A program made the position numbers and the translations under genes. A model generated the notes under the pieces. It saw only the letters and a program-made list of their open reading frames with translations, did no database searches and was not told where the DNA came from. This document shows positions 8,605 through 16,065 of a stretch of DNA of 64,000 nt, piece after piece. The stretch covers positions 134,001-198,000 of the forward strand of contig JANCRA010000010.1 in the NCBI GenBank assembly GCA_024362935.1, in the 5' to 3' direction. Positions within the stretch are counted from its first letter, which is position 1, and each line of letters begins with the position of its first letter. This DNA is from Setophaga petechia (lineage: Eukaryota > Chordata > Aves > Passeriformes > Parulidae).

Positions 8605-11600
8605 AGGAATTTCCTTCACTTTCCCGCTCGCCGCCAGCAGAGCCCGGTCCAACAGGGCTCCCAGGACCTTCACCTACTGGACTCGACATTTCACTGGACC
8701 TGACCTCAGGCGTGGTTGCCCCTCGCCTTTGCCGTTCTGACCCGGGACCTTCATCAGAACCAGATTTAAACACCTTTTCTTCTGGTTTCTCTTTTAGGTT
8801 GGAGGCAGCGCGACCTTTCTTCTTTTCCAATTCGGAGGTTAGCGCGTTGCCAGTCTGCCCGAAGGCCCGAGGTAATTGGGACACAGATCAGCAGCTCCTC
8901 ATTGTGGGAGACACCGAGGTCACTCCACCAGACCTCGAAATCTTTCCAGCTTTGGTGTCTGCAGACCAGCATCCGCTCGTCGTCAGGTGCAGGTGTCTGC
9001 GTCCCCCTCTGTTCCTCCCTGCCGGAGAAGTGGTGGCCCAGGCCATTTCAATAAAATCTTCCATTCCTTCAGTTGCCTGGGCCGAACACCTGGGGCGAGC
9101 AAAGCCTCGCCTCGATTGTCAACTATCCCGGGGGGGAGACTCCATTTCCATCAGGGGGATGTTGGACACTGGAGCAGATGTGACGATCATTCCCTCTCGG
9201 GAGTGGCCGTCACATTGGGAGTTGCAAAACGTGGATGGGCGCATCCAGGGTGTCGGGGGGACACAATTGGCCAGACGCTCGAAGAGCATCGTACAAATTA
9301 AGGGGCCGGATGGGCAATTGGCCTCTGTACGCCCATTCGTTTTGGATTATGTAGAGCCTCTCTGGGGGAGAGATACCCTTGCCCAGTGGGGAGCCAAAAT
9401 TGACCTGCCGGCTCCCCAGGTTTTTCGGGCAGCGGTCACTGAAGAGCGCCCTACCTGGAAACTGAATTGGCTCTCAGATAAACCAGTCCAGGTAGCTCAG
9501 TGGCCGCTCAATAAACAAAAATTGAAGGCGCTGGCGGAACTCGTGGAGGAGCAAGTCCAAAAAGGCAACCTGGTGGAGTCCATGTCTGAATGGAACTCCC
9601 CAGTGTTTGTCATTCGTAAGTCATCTGGCAAGTGGCGGCTCCTCACCGACCTCCGCAAAATCAATGAAATTATACAAGATATGGGTACTCTCCAGCCAGG
9701 GATGCCATCCCCGGCGATGCTCCCCCAAAATTGGAATTTGGTTGTCATTGATATCAAGGATTGTTTTTTTCAAATTCCCCTTCACCCTGATGACGCGCCA
9801 CGTTTTGCGTTCACGGTGCCCACCTTAAACCGTGAGGCTCCCGGGAAGCGCTACCACTGGCGAGTGTTGCCTCAAGGCATGAAATGTAGTCCTATCATTT
9901 GCCAGTGGTATGTTGCTTCCTTGCTCCAGCCAGTACGCACCGAATGTCCAGATGTCATCATTTATCATTACATGGACGACGTGCTGGTCTGCGCCCCCAA
10001 TGATGACCTGCTGGTTCACGCGCTCTCCCGCGTAACTGATTGTTTAATTGCCGCAGGGTTCGAGCTCCAGAGCGAGAAGATTCAACGGATGCCGCCCTGG
10101 AAGTACTTAGGCCTGGAGATCACGAAGCGGACCATTGCTCCGCAGAAATTGGCCATTCACCATAAGGTGAGAACCTTAGCGGATGTTCATCAGCTGTGTG
10201 GGGCGTTGAATTGGGTGAGACCCTGGCTAGGCATTACCACCAATGACCTAGCCCCCCTTTTCAATTTATTGAAAGGGGGAGAGGAGCTTAGTTCTCCTAG
10301 GGAACTCACCCCAGAGGCCAAAGCTGCACTCGAGAACATCAGACAAATAATCGAGGCAAGGCAGGCCCATCGTTGTCATCCGGGCCTGCCCTTCAAATTT
10401 ATTATACTTGGGAAACTGCCACACCTCCATGGAATGATTTTTCAATGGGATGATACCCGCAAGTCCCCAAAAACATCTAAAGAGAGGAGGACGGACCAAG
10501 GCTTGAGTGACCCCCTCTTAATCATAGAGTGGGTGTTCCTCAGCCACCATCGGTCCAAAAGAATTACAAGGCCACATGAGCTGGTGGCTGAGCTGATCCG
10601 CAAGGGAAGATCGCGGATCAGGGAGCTGGCAGGTGTGGATTTCATGTGCATACATATTCCAATTGAACTACAATCCGGAAAACTACAATCCAAAGTTCTT
10701 AATCAACTCCTCGAGGAGAGCGAAGTTTTGCAGTTCGCTCTAGCAGAATACACCGGGAAAATTGAAATTGGCCATCCTTCACATGCCTTATTCAACCAAG
10801 ATATGCAATTCAAGTTTTCAATTCGGCAAATTCAAAGTCGAGTCCCCCTCAAGGCCTTGACTGTTTTTACGGACGCGTCCGGAGGAACCCACAAGTCAGT
10901 GATGACTTGGAAGGATCCTCAAACTCAGCAGTGGGAGATGGATGTTACCATCGTTGAGGGCTCCCCTCAAGTTGCTGAGTTGGACGCAGTCGTCAGGGCC
11001 TTCGAGAAATTCAAGGATCAACCTTTCAATTTGGTCACGGACTCGGCTTATGTTGCAGGTGTAGTCGCTAGAGCTGAAAGTGCTGTCCTTGAGGAGGTGT
11101 CTAATTTGGCCTTGTATAATTTGCTCTCGAAGCTCATCAAACTCATCTCCCACCGGGAGCAAAAATATTATGTGATGCACGTGAGATCCCACACTGGTTT
11201 GCCCGGGTTCATTGCGGAGGGGAACCGATTGGCTGATAGCCTCGCTTCCCCGGCCGAGTGGGCACTTGCCCACGCGGTGCAATGGGCCCCACTCCCTGAT
11301 GTTTTCAAACAAGCCAAGATCAGCCACCAGCTGTTCCACCAGAATGCGCCTGGCTTGGTTCGCCAATTCCAGCTCACGCGGGACCAAGCCAAGGCCATTG
11401 TGGCCACATGCCCCCATTGCCAGCAGGATCAGCTTCCATCTCTGCCCGCTGGCGCGAATCCCCGGGGACTTGCCAGCTGCGAGGTGTGGCAGATGGACAT
11501 CACAAAGATTAATCAATTCGGTCGCCTCAAGTTTGTCCATGTTTCAGTGGACACTTTCTCGAGTGCCGTTTTTGCCTCTGCCCACACAGGGGAGAAAGCC

Positions 11601-12227
11601 AAGGATGTCATCAAACATCTGCTCCAGGCTTTCTCCGTGCTGGGCATCCCTAAGGTTATAAAAACAGACAACGGGCCTTCATACGTGTCCAGGGAGCTCA
11701 GGAGTTTCCTGCAGCAATGGGGAATAGAGCACAAGACCGGCATCCCCTATTCCCCCACGGGACAAGCCGTGATTGAGAGGACCCACCAGAGCCTAAAAAA
11801 GGTTCTTTCCCATCTGTCCCCGGCGATGAAGGTGGAATCCCCTCAGTCCCAATTATCCAGGGCGCTGTATACAATCAATTTCTTAAATTGTTCTTTTGAA
11901 AATCTGAATCCGCCCATTGTGCGGCACTTCGGGCAGAGTGGCAGTTTCCACCTGAAGGAGAAACCCCCGGTTCTTGTGAAGGACCCGGAGACCTGGCGTC
12001 TGGAGGGGCCATTCGATCTTATCACCTGGGGCCGAGGGTATGCCTGTGTTTCCACCCCCACAGGCCCCAGGTGGGTCCCTTCGCGCTGGGTTCGGCCCTT
12101 TGTGCCAAGAACGGCTAAGGCGACAACATCCACGCCTCAGGTTCGGGTTGCCAGCTGGCGGCGAAGACGGAGGGAGGAGGAAGATTCCCTATTCCCTTTG
12201 GACTCCCTTTTCCTCCCAGAGACCTAA
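8523..12227 (+). CDS. pol: Pro-Pol polyprotein, intact frame, ERV copy 1
   Basis: Read by -1 frameshifting from gag. The frame is open from 8484 to the stop at 12225-12227 and needs no start codon of its own. Order: a poorly conserved N-terminal part (about 8530-9100) with a faint dUTPase-like segment just before the protease; aspartic protease with LDTGAD at 9162-9179; reverse transcriptase with LPQGMKCSP and YMDD at 9969-9980; RNase H with TDAS from 10869 and further acidic residues (AELDAV, TDSAY, GNRLAD); integrase with HX3H and CPHC zinc ligands (about 11,323-11,424) and catalytic D (11496), D (11667) and E (11775), a D-x35-E spacing. The C-terminus has an Arg5-Glu3 cluster at 12159-12182. 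Protease and polymerase share one frame, so a single frameshift suffices, unlike classical betaretroviruses with two. Confidence 0.95.
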   Translation, partial: KKLIKERSPPLRADRNLSGHSTSKARGEEFPSLSRSPPAEPGPTGLPGPSPTGLDISLDLTSGVVAPRLCRSDPGPSSEPDLNTFSSGFSFRLEAARPFFFSNSEVSALPVCPKARGNWDTDQQLLIVGDTEVTPPDLEIFPALVSADQHPLVVRCRCLRPPLFLPAGEVVAQAISIKSSIPSVAWAEHLGRAKPRLDCQLSRGGDSISIRGMLDTGADVTIIPSREWPSHWELQNVDGRIQGVGGTQLARRSKSIVQIKGPDGQLASVRPFVLDYVEPLWGRDTLAQWGAKIDLPAPQVFRAAVTEERPTWKLNWLSDKPVQVAQWPLNKQKLKALAELVEEQVQKGNLVESMSEWNSPVFVIRKSSGKWRLLTDLRKINEIIQDMGTLQPGMPSPAMLPQNWNLVVIDIKDCFFQIPLHPDDAPRFAFTVPTLNREAPGKRYHWRVLPQGMKCSPIICQWYVASLLQPVRTECPDVIIYHYMDDVLVCAPNDDLLVHALSRVTDCLIAAGFELQSEKIQRMPPWKYLGLEITKRTIAPQKLAIHHKVRTLADVHQLCGALNWVRPWLGITTNDLAPLFNLLKGGEELSSPRELTPEAKAALENIRQIIEARQAHRCHPGLPFKFIILGKLPHLHGMIFQWDDTRKSPKTSKERRTDQGLSDPLLIIEWVFLSHHRSKRITRPHELVAELIRKGRSRIRELAGVDFMCIHIPIELQSGKLQSKVLNQLLEESEVLQFALAEYTGKIEIGHPSHALFNQDMQFKFSIRQIQSRVPLKALTVFTDASGGTHKSVMTWKDPQTQQWEMDVTIVEGSPQVAELDAVVRAFEKFKDQPFNLVTDSAYVAGVVARAESAVLEEVSNLALYNLLSKLIKLISHREQKYYVMHVRSHTGLPGFIAEGNRLADSLASPAEWALAHAVQWAPLPDVFKQAKISHQLFHQNAPGLVRQFQLTRDQAKAIVATCPHCQQDQLPSLPAGANPRGLASCEVWQMDITKINQFGRLKFVHVSVDTFSSAVFASAHTGEKAKDVIKHLLQAFSVLGIPKVIKTDNGPSYVSRELRSFLQQWGIEHKTGIPYSPTGQAVIERTHQSLKKVLSHLSPAMKVESPQSQLSRALYTINFLNCSFENLNPPIVRHFGQSGSFHLKEKPPVLVKDPETWRLEGPFDLITWGRGYACVSTPTGPRWVPSRWVRPFVPRTAKATTSTPQVRVASWRRRRREEEDSLFPLDSLFLPET

Positions 12228-12259
12228 ACCCTCTCCCCCCTGGCAAATTATTTGACTTG

Positions 12260-12279
12260 TTTGTTTCTTTCGATTTTAG
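12260..12279 (+). promoter_or_regulatory. Candidate env splice acceptor (copy 1)
   Basis: A pyrimidine-rich tract (TTGTTTGTTTCTTTCGATTT) ends in AG at 12278-12279, 17 nt before the first env ATG (12296) and just after the pro-pol stop (12227). This is where a subgenomic env mRNA would be expected to join. No RNA evidence is available here. Confidence 0.65.
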
Positions 12280-12295
12280 TTACTCCAGCCCAGCC

Positions 12296-13639
12296 ATGCC
12301 TCGAGGAGGAATCCCTGCTGTTGTCATCCTGGCAGTCGTCCTCCTCCTCCAAGCAGTCCCCGGAGAGCCCGACCAGAGGTCCCCCACTGCCAGCAACATG
12401 TGGACCTCCCTTGCCCGCTCTCTCGGCCAGGACCACATTTGCCTCCACGCCGAAGCAGCCACAGACCCTCTGTCGTCCTGTCTGGTGGGGATCCCGGTTC
12501 CTCCCCGTGATTTCCCTTCCCCTCTTAATTTGTTGATCAATACCAAAGATCAAGATTATATGGAGGCTTGGAGGAACATGATTAACCTTCTCCCCCTTTC
12601 CCCCGAAGAGCCTCTGAAATTTGATTTGCTCGGTTCCGCCAAAGCCCCTTTTTGTGTTCGTCTTTCGGTCCCTTACAGTTTGGTTAAGTCTATTCGTTCC
12701 AATGATCCCCAGTGGACCCTGGTTGGGGGGGAATCTGAACACCAATGGTGCGCAGAGACCCTCTCGGCCAGAGGTCCGACCACTCCTGACCTTAAACCCC
12801 GCTCTTTACCCCAAGGCTTGTATTTTATTTGCGGAAACCGAGCCTGGAACGGCATCCCCTCTCACCTGTTAGGAGGACCATGCACGATCGGCCATGTGAC
12901 GCTGTTCACTCCCAGCACGCCTAAATTGGAGAATTGGCCTACCAAAAATTCTGAAGTGGTGATTAGGCAGAAAAAGGACCTGACAGAATTCGGCCCAGAT
13001 TGCGACTCCAAAATTTATCATTGGAACGAAGGTAAAAGGGTCGCAGTCTCTTTGTTCTTGCCGTGGGTTTCGGCCGGGAAGGCCATCGGCGAATTGGGCA
13101 AATTAGAGTGCTGGTCAGTGAAACAAGCGAACCTTACTTCCACGGCCATCGCGGGACTCTTAGCAGACGAGAAAATCACCAGACAGGCGATGCTGCAAAA
13201 CAGAGCAGCCATTGATTATTTACTCCTGCTTCATCACCACCGATGCGAGGAGTTTGAGGGTCTGTGCTGCTTCAACTTATCATCTAAAGCACCTAATGTG
13301 CAAAAGGCGTTGGAGGAAATGAAAGGCCTGGTCAAGGACATCCAGAGAGAGACGGAGGACTGGTTGGGGAATCTGCTCTCCGGGCTTGGGCTCTCAGGCT
13401 GGGCTGGTTCTATCTTAAAGGACGTTTTATTTGGAGTTTTGCTTATTTTAGCTGTCATCCTCGGTTGCTCCATCGTCTGGGCAGTGGTTCGGAGACTGGT
13501 CCAAAGACTCATCACAAACAATGTCAACGTGGTCAGCTTCCCTACCACCGAAGCTGACCCGGAGAACTCAGAGACCAGCTCCGACCACCAGGACTTCATC
13601 ACATCGCCGGAAGAGCCCGAGGATGAACAAGAAGTTTGA
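12296..13639 (+). CDS. env: Envelope glycoprotein (447 aa), ERV copy 1
   Basis: Surface/transmembrane precursor. I start it at ATG 12296, shortly after the candidate splice acceptor; it is followed at once by a hydrophobic signal peptide (about residues 5-20). The surface part (to about 227) has seven cysteines up to residue 236 but no N-X-S/T sequon. A basic RQKK lies at 224-227, where subunit cleavage would be expected; it does not match the canonical R-X-X-R. The transmembrane part has cysteines at 236 and 272 flanking a hydrophobic internal fusion-like segment, a CX6CC motif at 317-325 in an immunosuppressive-domain-like context, two N-glycosylation sequons (NLT, NLS), a membrane anchor at about 379-400 and an acidic tail of about 47 residues. 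This architecture is alpharetrovirus-like. It is short for a retroviral Env. Copy 2 encodes the same protein. Confidence 0.93.
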   Translation: MPRGGIPAVVILAVVLLLQAVPGEPDQRSPTASNMWTSLARSLGQDHICLHAEAATDPLSSCLVGIPVPPRDFPSPLNLLINTKDQDYMEAWRNMINLLPLSPEEPLKFDLLGSAKAPFCVRLSVPYSLVKSIRSNDPQWTLVGGESEHQWCAETLSARGPTTPDLKPRSLPQGLYFICGNRAWNGIPSHLLGGPCTIGHVTLFTPSTPKLENWPTKNSEVVIRQKKDLTEFGPDCDSKIYHWNEGKRVAVSLFLPWVSAGKAIGELGKLECWSVKQANLTSTAIAGLLADEKITRQAMLQNRAAIDYLLLLHHHRCEEFEGLCCFNLSSKAPNVQKALEEMKGLVKDIQRETEDWLGNLLSGLGLSGWAGSILKDVLFGVLLILAVILGCSIVWAVVRRLVQRLITNNVNVVSFPTTEADPENSETSSDHQDFITSPEEPEDEQEV

Positions 13640-13723
13640 TATTTTTTGGACTTTTATGGACACCTTTCAGTTTTACTTTCCATGAATTGAATTTACCCTT
13701 GTTTTTTCTTTTTATTTTTGTGT
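13640..13723 (+). other. Short AT-rich 3' untranslated stretch (copy 1)
   Basis: 84 nt between the env stop and the polypurine tract, rich in T runs. I see no open frame or accessory gene in it, so this ERV shows no gene downstream of env. Confidence 0.7.
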
Positions 13724-13737
13724 AAAAAAGAGGGAGA
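13724..13737 (+). other. Polypurine tract (copy 1)
   Basis: AAAAAAGAGGGAGA is an uninterrupted purine run ending directly at the TG of the 3' LTR, the position of the plus-strand primer in retroviral reverse transcription. Confidence 0.93.
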
Positions 13738-14478
13738 TGTTGCGGTGCGCCCCTGCTGTCTCCCTCCCCCTTTTCTCAGTTCAGTCTGATTTTAATTTAT
13801 TGTATTGTAATGTATTGATTTTACTTACCTAAGATGGCGCTTGCCAGGCTTCCCCTCCCCTTGTTTTTCTCCTTGCCGGGCTGTCCATCATTCTGTTACT
13901 TAGCAACTCCCGCCTTTTTGTATCGAGTTGTCCCCTCCCTGTTATTTCTAAGTTGTCAGCCTGCCTGCCTGTCACTTTCTGCCCCTGCCTTTTCCCTAGA
14001 ACATTCCCTCCAGGGCAGAGGGTGATTGGGCAGGAGAGGGCTGTCCCACCCCTTTAGTAGTTTCATTTGCTGCCGCCCCATGTCTATTATGTTGGGTATT
14101 ATGTTCATTGGCCAGGGGAAGGGATCCACCTCCCTCTGGTCTCCCTATATAATTTCTGTTCACCCCGCCCCTCGGGGCAGTTCCCTGCGGCTTCCTACCT
14201 GTCCACACTCTTCACCCTCTCCAATAAACCTTCCCCGGCTGCTGAGAACTGCTGCCTCGCGTGTGCTCCTTTACCTCTGGATCGTGCTGCTGCCTCTGCC
14301 GCCTAGCCTGCTGGAGCTGCCTCCTCCACCACTGACGTGGAGGGAGCTCCAGGAAAGGGCATCGATATCCAGCTCGCTCCCGCCGGAGGTCCTGGATCCG
14401 CAGCTGCCCGTGCCCTCATACAGGCTGTGAGCTGTGCATTTCTGTGGGCCAGCCGGGCTCAGTTACAGCACCGCCACA
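13738..14478 (+). repeat. 3' LTR of ERV copy 1 (741 bp)
   Basis: Same length and, by eye, the same sequence as the 5' LTR (5272-6012), including TATATAA at 14146-14152 and AATAAA at 14223-14228. It joins satellite directly through the GTAAGC duplication. Its promoter points into satellite block 2. Confidence 0.97.
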
Positions 14479-14484
14479 GTAAGC
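14479..14484. other. Target site duplication, right of ERV copy 1 (GTAAGC)
   Basis: Matches 5266-5271. The satellite monomer interrupted at 5271 resumes here with AGCTTTCAAAGTG. Confidence 0.95.
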
Positions 14485-15780
14485 AGCTTTCAAAGTGATA
14501 GAAAACGGTACTTTCTCACTCTCTTGCCTTTCCCTTCACATTAGTACTCGAACGGAAGGCGTCTTTGACGACTTCCTTTTTCTTGTTGCAAAACACACTG
14601 CAGTCCTCTGTGCAACTTCTAGAACACGACAGGAGATGTTTAGTGAGTAGGAAGGATTTCTCCTTGCGAGACATAGTGAAAAAGCTATTTGATAAGATGT
14701 AGGTAACAAGAAACACTTACTGCAGCGCACTGACAAGCTAATTGCTGCACAGCACTGGGATTGTGTTAGCAGCTTGCAAAGTGATAGAAAACAGTACTTT
14801 CCCACTCTCTTGCCTTTCCCTTCAGATTAATACTTGAAAGGAAGGCATCTTAGACAACTTTCTTTTTCTTCTTACAAAACACTCTGCAGCCCTCTGTGCA
14901 ACTTCTAGAACACGATAGGAGACGTTTAGTGAGCAGGAAGGTTTTCTCCTTGCGAGACATAGTGAAAAAGCTATTTGCTTAGATGTAGGTGACAAGAAAC
15001 ACTTACTGCAGTGCACTGACAAGCTAATTGCTACACAGCACTGGGATTGTGTTAGCAGCTTGCAGAGTGCTAGAAAACAGTACTTTCCCACTCTCTTGCC
15101 TTTCCCTTCCGATTAATACTTGAAAGGAAGGCGTCTTAGACAACTTTCTTTTTCTTGTCGCAAAAAACTCTGCCGCCCTCTGTGCAACTTCTAGAACACG
15201 ATAGGAGATGTTTAGTGAGCAGGAAGGTTTTCTCCTTGCGAGACATTGTGAAAAAGGTATTTGCTTAGATGTAGGTGACAAGAAACACTTACAGCTGTGC
15301 CCTGACAAGCTAATTGCTACACAACACTGGGATTGTGTAAGCAGCTTGCAAAGTGATAGAAAACAGTACTTTCCCACTCTCTTGCCTTTCCATTCACAGT
15401 AATACTTGATAGGAAGGCGTCTTCGACAACTTTCATTGTCTTGTTGCAAAACACTCTGAAGCCCTCTTTGCAACATCTACAACACGATGGAAGTTGTTTA
15501 GTGAGCAGGAAGGTTTTCTCCTTGCGAGACATTGTGAAAAAGGTATTTGCTTAGATGTAGGTGACAAGAAACACTTACAGCTGTGCACTGACAAGCTAAT
15601 TGCTACACAACACTGGGATTGTGTAAGCAGCTTGCAAAGTGATCGAAAACAGTACTTTCTCACTCTCTTGCCTTTCCCTTCAAATTAATACTTGAAAGGA
15701 AGGCGTCTTAGAGAACTTTCATTTACTTGTTGCAAAAAACTCTGCAGCCCTCTGTGCAACCCCTAGAACACGACAGGAGA

Positions 15781-16065
15781 TGTTTAGTGAGCAGGAACGT
15801 TGTCTCCTTGAGTGACATAGTGAAAAAGCTATTTGCTTAGATGTAGGTGACAAGAAACACTTACTGCAGTGCACTGACAAGCTAATTGCTACACAGCACT
15901 GGGATTGTGTTAGCAGCTTGCAGAGTGCTAGAAAACAGTACTTTCCCACTCTCTTGCCTTTCCCTTCCGATTAATACTTGAAAGGAAGGCGTCTTAGACA
16001 ACTTTCTTTTTCTTGTCGCAAAAAACTCTGCCGCCCTCTGTGCAACTTCTAGAACACGATAGGAG
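15781..16065. repeat. Hybrid E/M satellite monomer
   Basis: The left part matches type E (TGTCTCCTTGAGTGACATAG, as at 59,588), and the right part matches type M (GCAGAGTGCTAG, CCTTCCGATTAATAC, as at 59,874). At about 59.3-60.2 kb the same order D-E-M-N is present with separate E and M monomers. The hybrid is therefore one monomer shorter, consistent with an unequal crossover inside the monomer. Confidence 0.65.

Larger units (their letters stand above)
5272..14478 (+). mobile_element. Endogenous retrovirus copy 1, full length, 9,207 bp
   Basis: A complete provirus: 741-bp LTRs with TG/CA ends, a lysine-tRNA primer site, gag, a -1 frameshift site, pro-pol, env, a polypurine tract and a 3' LTR, flanked by GTAAGC. 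Pol is class II by its YMDD polymerase motif, RNase H and HHCC/D,D35E integrase. Env has an alpharetrovirus-like transmembrane subunit. All three reading frames are open, and the two LTRs look identical, so the insertion is young. It lies inside a type-A satellite monomer close to the A/B boundary. Placement within the alpha/beta group would need a Pol phylogeny; a strict beta- or alpharetrovirus assignment is not supported, because pro and pol share one frame. Confidence 0.97.

Noticed and set aside
8530..9100. A functional dUTPase domain before the protease
   Set aside because: Only a short segment resembling the last dUTPase motif is visible (near [11 protein letters not shown]). The uridine-binding motif is not recognisable, so I do not annotate the activity.
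10896..11540. 214-codon antisense frame within pol
   Set aside because: It lies opposite the RNase H/integrase coding sequence, which has all expected catalytic residues. The antisense frame is a by-product of that sequence's codon use.
12257..12295. Env starting upstream of ATG 12296
   Set aside because: The upstream frame begins at TTG and spans the candidate splice acceptor. The first ATG is 12296, directly before the signal peptide.
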